64,000 nucleotides of DNA from positions 43,676,802 to 43,740,801 of the forward strand of contig OX424561.1 of NCBI GenBank assembly GCA_949152475.1. Reading direction: 5' to 3'. The position numbers were made by a program, and so were the translations under genes. Under the pieces are notes generated by a model that had not been told where the DNA came from, ran no database searches, and saw nothing but the letters and a program-made list of their open reading frames with translations. The DNA comes from Terebella lapidaria (taxonomy: Eukaryota > Annelida > Polychaeta > Terebellida > Terebellidae). Every line of letters begins with the position of its first letter. Positions within the stretch are counted from its first letter, which is position 1. Below are positions 56,401 to 64,000 of the stretch, piece by piece.

Positions 56401-59055
56401 CAAATAGTATAGCTTGTTTGACATTTCCACATTCAGTATGTCCGTCACATCCAGTCGTCGTGCATGACCCTTCTCAATATAACCCTCGACAGTGGCTGTG
56501 TACTTCTTGTGTAACTCTTTGTCTCTTAACAGTTTCCTCTTGAGCGACCGTAAACGTGTTTCAGCAAGGCCTCGATTGTTCTCAAGCTTCACGTTATCAT
56601 CACGCCACGGTAATGCAACCTGGTACCGGCCATCGATACACTTGACTGAAGAGTTCATCTTGTCCAGTGCTTGTCGGTCTTCTTGAGACATTCCCAGTTT
56701 GGATGTCTGTGGTGTATCATTGAAGTCATTCTTCCACATCCTTTCTAACTGCTGGTGTAGCATTTCATCAGTTGACTGTTGAAAGTTGACATTTTGTGCT
56801 TGTGACATGGGCCCTATTATCATCCAACCCAGCAAGGACCGCACTGCATACGGCTCCTTGCGGCGACCACGGCGTTCTTCAAGCCGCCAGAATGCTTCAG
56901 GGGTATCACTACCAATCAACAACATGATTTCACTAGCAGTGATTTCTGGCAGGCAAATATCAGTTAAATGTGGCCACTTTCTGATGTCGTCATTATTTGG
57001 AACACTGTGCAGAGATACAGGCAACTTATCTACTGTCCACACCCGATCCAAGATCACCTTGTCTGAGCCATCTAGTGCCCAGGCAGACACGGTCACCTCG
57101 CTACCTCGTACCGGTTTTAACTGTTGGTTTACAGTAGTCATGGAGAAGTCTTTTGGTTTCCCTTGCACATTCAATGTCTCCACCAAATCTTGACAACACA
57201 AGCTAACATCAGAACCACTGTCTAGCAAGGCATAAGTGTTCACCTCATTACCATTGCTGGCTTTAACCTTGACAGGAAGTACACCAAGACACACATTACG
57301 TTGTGAACTAATATTTGTGACACCACAATGAACATTATCCGTAGTCACCATAGCAACATGAGAATCATCACCAGCGGCTCCAGCACATTCATCAGAACCA
57401 ACAACATCAGGATGCATCACAGAGTGGTGATTTTGATTACAACCTGATACAGTGCATGCATTTGGTTTACGACAATTTCTTGCACTGTGCTTGAAATTCA
57501 AACAATTCTCACACATTCTGAATCTTTTCACAACATTCTTTTTTGTGTCATAATCCAGATGTTTGAATTTGTCACAATCAACGAGCCTGTGAGGTTCCTT
57601 ACAGTGTACACATGACAATTCACGCTTTTTGAATGATGAAACATTCGGTACAGGCGATTCAGAGTTTCCTGCCTGTGTGACCAGTGTTGTGGCCTTGAAC
57701 TCGTGACCTTTGGATAATTTATTCTTGACATGTTTAACACGTGAACCTGAACCTTTAGACTCCGAACTAGCCAGATCCTGACCATACATAGTGTTTGCAA
57801 CACAAGCTCTACTGTGAACAAATTTCAACAAGTCAGAAAAGTTTGGTTCATTACCACTTTCAATGATGTGGCTAGCTTTCTCAGCCCATTTAGACCTGAT
57901 GTACATTGGCAAACGTCTCACAATACGACGCAGGTTTTCTGTGTTATTTATGTCAGCAACATACCCAAGCTGAGAGAATGTAATTTCACATTTCTCCATG
58001 TCCAACGACAGGCCCATCAAACTTTGAACACCATTAGGCCTTAACAGCGGACCATTTACAAGACTGTCAATATGTGAACGAGCAATCAAGTGAGGTTTAC
58101 CATATCGTGATTGCAATATACCCTTTGCACGAACATAACCATCTTCAGGTGACAACATCACACAATCCTCAATACATCTTTTAGCTTCACCTTCACAATA
58201 CTGTATCAGATAACTCAACCTTAGCCTGGCATCAGTTATTGTACATTCTATATTGGTTTCAAAGTTACACATAAATTTACAATAATTACACGGGTCACCC
58301 ACAAAGGCCATCAGTTCTGGCTTTGGAAGGTTGAAACCCTGTTGAATCGCACTCGTCATGGCATGGAAGGCATCCGTACTGGAAGGTGGCGTTTGCATCG
58401 CTTCGCCGAACGTGATCTGGTTCGGCCGGAGTGGCGCGATGTTCTGTCGTCGGTCTGTAGTCGCAGTCGTCGCAGGACTGTGACCCCGGTACCCACCATC
58501 CAGGGTTGTCGACTGGGGCCAGGGTGTCTGAAGCGGGGGCCTGTGAGGCACAGGCGTCTGTGTCTGGAGTGCAGGCGCAGCTGTCTGGGGTGCAGGCGTC
58601 TGCGTCTGGAGCCCAGGCGCCGTTGTCAAGGGTGCAGGCGCCTGTGTCTGGAGCCCAGACGCCGTTGTCAAGGGTGTAGTTTGTGTCTGGAGCGCAAGGG
58701 CAGTCGTCTTGGGCACAGTGGTCTGTGTCATCTCAGGGGCAGGCGGTGTGCGTGCCTGAACCTCGTCGTCATTGGACGTGGTGCGCACCTTGTCTGACTG
58801 TGCTGTAGCTTGACCGAGACTGATGTCTGGCCCTCGCCTTTCGTGCATCTCTGCTTCGTGCTGATAAAAGCTCTCCTCGAGTGTTGCCTCCTCCAGCTCC
58901 GCCACCATGTCATATTCTTCAGCACGTTGCCGCAGCTCTTGTTTCTGCCGCAGCTGTTTAAGCTTGAGTTCTGCTTTAATTTTCTTGAGCTTTGCAGCTC
59001 TAGCTCTTGATGACAAGGAAGATGATGAACTCGAGCTAGTGTGGCGACTTGTCAT
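53455..59055 (-). CDS. BEL/Pao Gag-Pol polyprotein (1866 aa)
   Basis: Replication polyprotein of the retrotransposon. Domains by approximate residue: Ser-rich start and basic coiled coil 19-75; Pro/Thr/Gln repeats 110-180; gag domain from ~245 (PELMAFVGDPCNYCKFMCNF); Cys/His knuckles ~485 (CVHCKEPHRLVDC) and ~520 (CENCLNFKHSARNC); protease ~607 (YALLDSGSDVSLC); RT ~900-1100 with VRVVFDCAAKFKGTSLND and FYVDD ~1021; RNase H ~1195 (HYFADASEYAYGAAAY); integrase with a Cys pair (SRCFDCKRR ~1545), VGIDYFGPL ~1590, FSDNGTNL ~1650 and HMEGVWERLIRS ~1698. All catalytic residues I can check are present and there is no stop, so it may still be able to move. The true N-terminus may lie in the upstream ORF 59082-59408, one frame away. 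Order and YVDD are typical for BEL/Pao. Confidence 0.92.
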   Translation of the reverse strand: MTSRHTSSSSSSSLSSRARAAKLKKIKAELKLKQLRQKQELRQRAEEYDMVAELEEATLEESFYQHEAEMHERRGPDISLGQATAQSDKVRTTSNDDEVQARTPPAPEMTQTTVPKTTALALQTQTTPLTTASGLQTQAPAPLTTAPGLQTQTPAPQTAAPALQTQTPVPHRPPLQTPWPQSTTLDGGYRGHSPATTATTDRRQNIAPLRPNQITFGEAMQTPPSSTDAFHAMTSAIQQGFNLPKPELMAFVGDPCNYCKFMCNFETNIECTITDARLRLSYLIQYCEGEAKRCIEDCVMLSPEDGYVRAKGILQSRYGKPHLIARSHIDSLVNGPLLRPNGVQSLMGLSLDMEKCEITFSQLGYVADINNTENLRRIVRRLPMYIRSKWAEKASHIIESGNEPNFSDLLKFVHSRACVANTMYGQDLASSESKGSGSRVKHVKNKLSKGHEFKATTLVTQAGNSESPVPNVSSFKKRELSCVHCKEPHRLVDCDKFKHLDYDTKKNVVKRFRMCENCLNFKHSARNCRKPNACTVSGCNQNHHSVMHPDVVGSDECAGAAGDDSHVAMVTTDNVHCGVTNISSQRNVCLGVLPVKVKASNGNEVNTYALLDSGSDVSLCCQDLVETLNVQGKPKDFSMTTVNQQLKPVRGSEVTVSAWALDGSDKVILDRVWTVDKLPVSLHSVPNNDDIRKWPHLTDICLPEITASEIMLLIGSDTPEAFWRLEERRGRRKEPYAVRSLLGWMIIGPMSQAQNVNFQQSTDEMLHQQLERMWKNDFNDTPQTSKLGMSQEDRQALDKMNSSVKCIDGRYQVALPWRDDNVKLENNRGLAETRLRSLKRKLLRDKELHKKYTATVEGYIEKGHARRLDVTDILNVEMSNKLYYLPHHPVQNPNKPNKVRVVFDCAAKFKGTSLNDHLLQGPDLMNSLVGVLIRFREAPVALMADIEAMFHQVRVQKDDCNALRFLWWPAGDLGREPEEHCMTVHLFGVTSSPSCTTYCLRRTAQDFKDEFSEDTVRTVERNFYVDDCLKSVNNVSQAIQLASELQGLLAKGGFRLTKWISNNLEVLNSIPSSERAPSVVNLDLDDGLSVERTLGVLWDVNTDKFKFNVKVKEKPKSRRGILSITSSVYDPLGFVAPAVLDAKLILQRLYQLGFGWDDEIPVEYQERWTSWLNSLTSLGEITIPRCLLVAKQHEVTLIELHYFADASEYAYGAAAYIRFVHIDGSMTCSFLLGKSRLAPLKIMSVPRLELSAAVLACRLHKIVQLELDMRPNSVVFWTDSSIVLGYIRNKSRRFKTFVANRLSEIHDSSESRQWRHVPSEHNPADVASRGAAANDAVKLSMWLNGPNFLLSDERLWPKQLTTLEVSENDTEVKGDVVHVYSVETSATLDDVIQQFSSWYRLQKAFVWLHRFKSYCCHKYLAKDVAVQTGPITVQEMEEASQSIVGRAQLHNYTSEIVQLRKSAGLVARSSPLVKLCPVYENNLLRVGGRLRNASMEYEIKHPIILPGRHHVTDLIIRQQHEAVGHAELQHTLSQTRIKYWIVQGRNAVKRVLSRCFDCKRRCQAPMKQKMGGLPVERVTPDEPPFTCVGIDYFGPLYVKFGRGQCKRYGCIFTCLTTRAVHIEIAHTLDSFLGTFRRFISRRGRPRKIFSDNGTNLTSGERELNEAIRSWNQAKINTDLLQKGIEWHFNPPLGSHMEGVWERLIRSTRKILQALVKEQLLKDESLLTFMAEVEMILNDRPITAVSNDSRDPEPLTPSKLLLLRPNSCMPAGVFDKDDKYCARWWRQVQYLATVFWRRWLRDYLPTLQLTTKWQTPHRNVKVNDLVLIVDENAPRGQWPLGRIAHVNIGRDGLVRSCEVRHGNSVKV
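58525..58725 (-). repeat. 42-bp tandem repeat within BEL gag
   Basis: Codes for about four copies of a 14-residue unit close to LQTQTPAPLTTAPG in the linker between the coiled coil and the gag domain. The frame is kept throughout, so copy number may vary between elements. Confidence 0.75.
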
Positions 59056-59081
59056 TGTGGAACTCGTGTCTGTCCGATTTC

Positions 59082-59408
59082 CTATCTCATCCCGCCTGTT
59101 TCATAGCTTTCTCGAAGCTGGCTCGCTTCAGTCTCGTTACTACAGTCCTCCACACATTCATCATGGGCTGTCGTAAACTTCCTCCACTGTCCTTTTAGGC
59201 GATCGGTGTGTTCATTAACGGCACTGTAATTGTCAAAGGACAGCAGTAGCTGCTCTATCTCTCTGTACAGGCGGTTGATGTGCCCCAAGTGTGCAGAGCG
59301 GCTGCGTCGTGACGACAAGAAGCGCTCAACCATCAGGCTCGCTTCGTTGGTCTCCGCTTGCTCCGCTGGCACATCGACACTACTCAGGGTTTTGTCATCA
59401 GTCGACAT
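59082..59408 (-). CDS. BEL gag N-terminal ORF, one frame from gag-pol
   Basis: Opens MSTDDKTLSSVDVPAEQAET 40 bp after the 5' LTR and runs 108 codons to a TAG at 59082-59084. SAHLGHINRLYREIEQLLLS and the rest are charged and helical, like the N-terminal region of BEL gag proteins. The frame overlaps the gag-pol frame by only 16 nt (59085-59100), between a TGA in the gag-pol frame and this TAG. A -1 shift in that window would fuse the two. A single-base mutation in this copy is the simpler explanation. Confidence 0.6.
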   Translation of the reverse strand: MSTDDKTLSSVDVPAEQAETNEASLMVERFLSSRRSRSAHLGHINRLYREIEQLLLSFDNYSAVNEHTDRLKGQWRKFTTAHDECVEDCSNETEASQLRESYETGGMR

Positions 59409-59447
59409 GTTCATCAATGACCATAACTTGTCACTCGAACCACAAAC

Positions 59448-60017
59448 TGTTGCACTCAAAGTCCAATAGAAGCCAATCATAGAGTAACACGCCATGAGTT
59501 TATTCGACGATAGGAATACCACAGAATACCACAACGATGACTGTGAGGTGGTGGTGACGGTTCTCTGGAACAAACAAAGTTCCCAGAAGTCAGTTACAGT
59601 TTAATATGTACGTTAACTGTTAACAGCAAATAAACAAACCTCTTCAGAAACTGTTATTGACCAACAACAAGTCTACATTTGGACTATCAAATACACGAAA
59701 AAAAATATTTCGCCAGAATTATGAAGGGCGCACAAGGTGACCACAGGATGCAACAGAGCTTAACTGACACTTGAACAAAATATTACCTATGGTTATTTTT
59801 ATATCACACTACAAGAACTACACAAGAAGGAAATAATACTAACCAAACATTGGCGACTCAAATTCGACACAACAGAAAATAAAGACTTGGTAACAAACTC
59901 TGAGCGTCCACCCATATGTGCCGCCTCGTGACAGATCGTGTCTTTTTGGAAATTGCGAACAGTAACATTCAATGCTTGAACTTACGCGTAATTGCGAACT
60001 GCGAAAACAGCGACACA
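59448..60017 (-). repeat. BEL/Pao 5' LTR
   Basis: 570 bp, TGTTGCACTC to GCGACACA on plus. Immediately inside it on the minus strand is GTTTGTGGTTCGAGTGACAA, where the primer-binding site should be (TGG at 59441-59443); I cannot name the tRNA. Confidence 0.85.
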
Positions 60018-60069
60018 AATACTGTGCCGGCGTCACTGTACTCCTCAATTACTGTGACTATACCCCGTG

Positions 60070-60800
60070 GACAATAAGCCAGATATTGGCCATTTTGTGC
60101 TCTGACCTTGGAAACGAGGACAAAGGTCAAATTCAAGGTCATGACAATGTTCAGCATGCATCATTTCTTGTGTGTTCACAATTGACTACTAAGCTGTAAA
60201 GCCGATAATAAGCGAGATATTTGCAATTTTGTGATTTGACCTTGAAAATAAGTCAAATTCGAGGTCATGAGAATATTCGGTGTATATCATTTCCTATATG
60301 TCCACAATTGATTCGACAATAAGCGAGATTTTAGCCATTTTGTGCTCTGAACTTGAAAATGAGGTCAGAGGTCGAATTCAAGGTCACGAGAATATTCAGC
60401 TTATATATCTGTTCCTATTTGTCCATAATTGATTCCCAATCTCTAATCGCAATATTAAGATATTAGGGAAAGTCCCATTTATTAGGGAAAGTCCCATTTG
60501 ACCCAAGTTTGGGCCAAAATGGCCCACTTCGAGCGATTCAAGGTCAACGAAACGTATACACGTCACAGGGGTAAATATGAAAAGTGTAATGCATCAATAA
60601 GAAAGTGTAATAAAAAGAAAGATTGTTACTGAACAGATTTTGAGAGAACGACTGTCAAATATCAAAATTGACTGTTTTTCGGTAAAAGTGGCCATCATTT
60701 TGAAATTGCGAAAATAAAAGAAAACTCTTCTTGAAATATTTTTAGGCATTTTTGTGAAAACTTTTAGAAAGATTCGATCGACCAATTTACACATTTTTAT
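60070..60800 (+). mobile_element. HINE-like repeat, right half
   Basis: Continues the copy cut at 18839: ATAAGCCAGATATTGGCCAT, then three core units with CAAGGTCA, the 3' conserved part (GGGAAAGTCCCATTT, TTACTGAACAGATTTTGAG) and loss of the microsatellite and hairpin end. More diverged than the intron-2 copies, as expected for the outermost and oldest layer of the nest. Confidence 0.6.
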
Positions 60801-61400
60801 TTCAGACATTTAGCACTCAAGTTCATCTGAGGTCAGGCTCAAATTTGTTAGTTGTTTCATATGCGACTTATATATGCTCATAATGCAAACTTTATCCGCA
60901 AGACCTCTGTAGAGGTAAACGTGGACATTGTTTTACCCCAAAACGCCTGTTTTGACCTTTCAAATTCATCGAAGGACAAATTAAGGTCACTTCACAAATC
61001 GCCATACATGACTTCCTGTCTGAATGTGCCAATATCTAAGCTCTAACTTGAAGTGTTCTATGAGCACAGCGGTGGCAATGGGTAAATTTTTTTCTCCTAG
61101 AAATTGCCCAAATAACAATGCGATTTGGATCCGAAAACATGTTTTCGCCACCAGTCAAAAATTCACAATGGCCCCCACACGGACACTGGGGATTCAAGGG
61201 CGACAATATTTATACACGTCACAAACGTATATAATCTTTTAAAACAAAAGTCTCAAAACTGATCAGACAGTTTTGGAGAAAATGGCCGCAAAAGTTTAAA
61301 ATTGAGCATTTTTCGACATTAATGGTCTCCATTTTGAGACAATAAAAAATAAAAAATACCTCCTTCTTGAATTATTCTAAGGTATATTTTCCCAAATGTT
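60801..61400 (+). repeat. Highly diverged HINE-related sequence
   Basis: Weak but ordered matches to the repeat's 3' region: GACTTCCTGTCTGAATGTGCC, GATTCAAGGGCGACAATATT, TATACACGTCACAAACGTAT, GGAGAAAATGGCCGC and AAAATACCTCCTTC. No ends recognised. Confidence 0.45.
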
Positions 61401-62103
61401 TTGACAGATGGGACCATACACGAGCAAATGCACAAAATCGTGCGCGGGTCCAGATATATGACCGGGGTAAATCTAGCATTTGGTAGAATGGCTTTTTTTT
61501 TCAATTTTCGCGATAGAAGTCTGTAGTTCGGTGGGAAATTGCTAAATTTTAAATTGTTAATATTAGCCCCGTCATTGAATTTGTGGGTCTGCACACCATT
61601 TGCTGCTTAAGGACAATTTCTAGTGAGGGGCCCACTCAGAGGGGCTAAAATGTAAATTTCCTTTGAGTTTTTTAAGACTTTCAAACATTCGTCAAAATGA
61701 CATTAGTAACACTATACTATTCAGCATCGCACAATTAGGCAATGTCGTTTTTTTTTGTTTCCCGTCAACTTTTTTTGCGACAAGTACCAGCCAGCCAGGA
61801 AAAAACAAACAAACACCGAAAAAAGACCCAGACATTTATTATAACAATAACATCATTATTCTCGAAGTAACTTATGCCAAAAATGTAAAAATAAATGGTA
61901 TTTGACCATTTGCCTAATGACTAAATACTTTATTGACTTTATTGATAAATAACGGAGTGGAAAAAAGCAAATTGGAAGCTTTTCATTATCTTTTCCGACG
62001 TTCAGTGTTTTTAGGATATCTATGCATAACTATAATCATTTTATATTGCTCGATATTGAAATTAGTTTATTTACTTGCATTCTTCCTACGGATACACGTC
62101 TAG
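61401..62103. other. Right end of MOK intron 4
   Basis: AT-rich intron DNA; no element or coding signal recognised. A TTTTTTGTTTCCCGTCA stretch near 61748 also occurs near 16270. Confidence 0.45.
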
Positions 62104-62182
62104 GTCGACGAAAATATTTGTCAGAATCCAAGTGTCAAATGCTTATGTACCAACTACTGAAGTCCATCGCGCATTTACATAG
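62104..62182 (+). CDS. MOK: MOK coding exon 5a (alternative)
   Basis: Acceptor CACGTCTAG, donor GTATGA, 79 nt. With the preceding G it encodes G-RRKYLSESKCQMLMYQLL and KSIAHLHR, the helix D to helix E segment, residues 95-121. It keeps the LSE and MYQL..S pattern expected for MOK. The acceptor's pyrimidine tract is weak. It is paired with exon 5b, which has the same length and the same phases at both ends. Confidence 0.88.
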
Positions 62183-63274
62183 GTATGACGTCACATGTTT
62201 ACATTTCGGAGTGCTGTCATATTTCGTCCTAATAAACCAGAACGTAGAACTGTAGTATTATTTCCTGAAACTTGCGCCATTTTCCGAACAAGTTGACCAA
62301 TCTAAATCACAAGAATTTATATATTTTTTTGCCACGGTGCTTCTGGATGTACAAGATATAACCGATATATATTGTACATGTATTGCCATTTCTTTGTACT
62401 TATTTCTACATCTCACAGATGACAAACATGTTCAAATATTGTTTAATCACGAGGACGATATCTAACCATGAATCAACTGTATTTACGAAATCCTCCAAAT
62501 AGTGATTTTTTTAACTGCGAGTGGATATGACGTAGGACTTCATGCCAAAAACATTCGTGTTACACTTTTTGTTTCGTTATTGGTATTGAGTATTTGGTCT
62601 TCTGATATTTGTCACGTTTGAATACATTTTAATAACTAAAATGTTAGCAATTAACAGTGATATATCGCTCCAGAGAATAACATAATGTGTGTTGAAGCAA
62701 CTGACTTCGAAAACAGGCAATATTTTGTTTAAAAACTATATTTCATATTAAACATGTTGAATAAACTGAATGTGACATACTCGCATGAAATATTATGACT
62801 ACAATGAGTCTTTTGGGAAATTTTGCTCGTTTGAACAGGCGGTTCACGGGAATTTTGAATGTAAATGCAAGAACTGTATTCATAACACGTAGATGGGAAC
62901 AAAGCCAGTGCAAGGTAGACTGACAACTATACGCATACCATGGTAAATCATCGGTTGTTATGTTATTACTACACTATATATGCAGAGCCAATTTGAGCGT
63001 TTGTTTCCATTCGGGTGTGATGAATATACTTCGATTGTTCATATACGACACTCACACGAAATGAATGGTAGAAGGGATGGAAAGACATCTCGAACAGATT
63101 GCAATCCTCAAAATCATTGTGCACATGTTTTACCATATTGTCATAGATGTGTTGCACTAAAATTTTGTTTTGAAAAATGTGCAATATTTTCGAAGACAGT
63201 TGCTTTAATCTTGTGCTCATTAATCGATAATTATTAGTCTTTTAACAAGCTAAATATTTTCTTCTCTTCTCTAG
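62183..63274. other. Intron between exons 5a and 5b
   Basis: 1092 bp, AT-rich. No third exon-5-like copy (no other CATTTACATAG plus donor) and no transposon. Short ORFs at 62729-62926 and around 63000 are unsupported. Confidence 0.5.
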
Positions 63275-63353
63275 ACAGGGACACCTATTTAGAAGAGTTT
63301 CGAGTCAAGCTTTATATGTATCACTTATGTCGTTCAATTGCTCATTTACATAG
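63275..63353 (+). CDS. MOK: MOK coding exon 5b (alternative duplicate of 5a)
   Basis: Acceptor TTCTCTTCTCTAG (strong pyrimidine tract), donor GTGAGA, 79 nt. With the preceding G it encodes D-RDTYLEEFRVKLYMYHLC and RSIAHLHR. The last residues (S-I-A-H-L-H-R) equal those of exon 5a while the first half differs. Both exons are 79 nt, so using both or neither shifts the frame; they must be mutually exclusive. The reading frame is open and both splice sites are good, so it is not an obvious dead copy. Confidence 0.85.
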
Positions 63354-63659
63354 GTGAGAATAACCAGCTACTAATCATGGGACAAAAATCGATAATCACA
63401 AGATAATAAATAAAATAATTTTGCTTCACTTTTCATGTTCTAGTTCAGTAAAGATACGAAACGTGCATTTACACAGCATTAATGTGAAAATAATTACCCA
63501 AAAAGGGCAATTGACTAAAAAGTTAAAAGATTGTTCAGAATATGAGAATTTCGCAACAAGATTATCAAAATACTAGATGCAGTCAAATTTCTTCGTCTGA
63601 AGAGATTGGGAAATTTGAAGATTTTTCCTGGTAAAGCGAATTCGTTTCTTCTTTTGCAG

Positions 63660-63708
63660 AAATGGCATTTTTCACAGAGATGTCAAACCTGAAAATATTT
63701 TAGTAAAA
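63660..63708 (+). CDS. MOK: MOK coding exon 6: catalytic loop
   Basis: Acceptor CTTTTGCAG and donor GTGAGT, 49 nt. It encodes NGIFHRDVKPENILVK, residues 121-137. Asp128 of HRD is the catalytic base, and Lys130 and Asn133 are the usual ATP and metal contacts. Confidence 0.95.
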
Positions 63709-63816
63709 GTGAGTATATTGTAATACAATATAAGTATATTGCATTGTAGGAAAAAAATTGGGACAGTTTGTCTCAACTGCGGTTATACATGTTGTACTGT
63801 TGATAATGTTTCGCAG

Positions 63817-63905
63817 GATGAGAGGTTACTCAAACTAGCAGACTTTGGGTCCTGCCGAAGTATACACTCAAAACAACCGTATACGGAATACATATCCACG
63901 AGATG
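63817..63905 (+). CDS. MOK: MOK coding exon 7: DFG and TEY activation loop
   Basis: Acceptor TGTTTCGCAG, donor GTCAGT, 89 nt. It encodes DERLLKLADFGSCRSIHS and KQPYTEYISTR, residues 138-166, ending two bases into Trp167. The metal-binding DFG is intact, and Thr160-Glu-Tyr162 is the MAPK-like dual phosphorylation motif. The rest of the kinase lies outside the window. Confidence 0.95.
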
Positions 63906-64000
63906 GTCAGTGGTGATTATTTCATCCCACCAGTCAATCAGAACATGACAACTTTGGACCGATTTATAACTTTGGACCGGTTTAGAATTTATGTAGATCT

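Larger units (their letters stand above)
52622..60017 (-). mobile_element. Young BEL/Pao LTR retrotransposon
   Basis: LTRs at 52622-53198 and 59448-60017 are the same over 570 bp except for about four substitutions (roughly 99% identity by eye). The 5-bp duplication AATAC flanks it (52617-52621 and 60018-60022). On the minus strand the order is 5' LTR, gag start, gag-pol ORF of 1866 codons without a stop, 3' LTR. It sits antisense to MOK in intron 4 and in element B. It is the best preserved element in the window. Confidence 0.92.
18840..60069. mobile_element. TIR element B, swollen to 41 kb by nested insertions
   Basis: The left end reads CACGGGGTATAGTCACGGTG and the right end in reverse complement reads CACGGGGTATAGTCACAGTA. 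Flanks are GATAA (18835-18839) and GACAA (60070-60074), a 5-bp target duplication with one change, and removing B restores the GTCGATAATAAGC core of the HINE repeat. Subterminal repeats of GGTGAC/GTCACC cluster at both ends (18852-19140, 52590-52615, 60028-60055). B's own DNA is only what remains after removing the nested elements: 18840-19157, parts of 44828-45370, about 52347-52616 and 60023-60069. It shows no transposase, so it was probably a short non-autonomous element. The superfamily is uncertain; CAC ends would fit CACTA/Chapaev or Transib-like elements. Confidence 0.6.
9518..63905 (+). other. MOK-type protein kinase gene (5' part; continues past the window)
   Basis: Coding exons at 9518-9524, 9690-9804, 16525-16614, 16890-16960, 62104-62182 or 63275-63353, 63660-63708 and 63817-63905 join in one frame into residues 1-167 of a Ser/Thr kinase. 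Key residues fall where family numbering expects them: glycine loop at 11-18, catalytic Lys33 (ACKKMKQ), helix-C Glu50 (NNLREVQ), HRD at 126-128, DFG at 146-148 and TEY at 160-162. The DFGSCRS and KQPYTEYISTRW signatures are characteristic of MOK rather than MAK or ICK. MOK kinases are MAPK-related, and members of the MAK/ICK/MOK group are linked to cilia; that role is family knowledge. Intron 4 is about 45 kb and filled with nested transposons. The 5' UTR and the 3' half of the gene are not placed. Confidence 0.92.

Overview
The window is eukaryotic, from an AT-rich metazoan genome with introns, GT-AG splice sites and dense transposable elements. The element mix (2A-bearing CR1/L2-type LINEs, a BEL/Pao element, long Ty3/gypsy elements, Tigger-like and foldback DNA elements, and repeats with a tandem core and a GACG microsatellite) suggests a marine invertebrate, perhaps a lophotrochozoan. 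The species is not identifiable from the sequence alone.

The only host gene I can support is a plus-strand MOK-type (MAK/ICK/MOK family) protein kinase. It starts at a 7-nt first coding exon (9518-9524) and runs past the right edge. Seven coding exon positions cover residues 1-167, from the glycine-rich loop to the TEY activation loop. Exon 5 exists in two tandem versions (62104-62182 and 63275-63353) of identical length (79 nt) and phase, so only one can be used per in-frame mRNA. They look like an undescribed mutually exclusive exon pair.

Layout. 1-9.5 kb: upstream DNA with a decayed zinc-knuckle gag-like remnant (minus strand), two copies of a short MITE, and an 870-bp foldback element made of inverted arrays of a ~20-bp repeat. 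9.9-15.65 kb (intron 2): head-to-tail Helentron/HINE-like repeats whose core is full of nuclear-receptor-like half sites, with a 2.28-kb segment duplicated in tandem. 16.5-17 kb: exons 3 and 4. 17-62.1 kb (intron 4, about 45 kb): a nest of transposons. 62.1-63.9 kb: exons 5a, 5b, 6 and 7.

The nest can be read in order of insertion. A HINE-like copy (18422-18839 and 60070 onward) was split by a TIR element B (18840-60069, 5-bp duplication GATAA/GACAA). B was then entered by a long Ty3/gypsy element (19158-44827, duplication TATA), by an older gypsy element (about 45371-52346) and by a young, almost intact BEL/Pao element (52622-60017, duplication AATAC). The first gypsy element underwent a 4.25-kb tandem duplication of its 5' half. 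Its second copy was hit by a 2A-bearing LINE (26491-33135), itself hit by a CAC-ended DNA element (29403-30967) and a solo LTR (26679-27414). The gypsy 3' region carries a large unrecognised ORF with its own upstream TATA box, a second LINE fragment and a deleted Tigger element.

All protein calls rest on motif recognition by eye. No alignment or database search was run, so family names below the superfamily level are inference.
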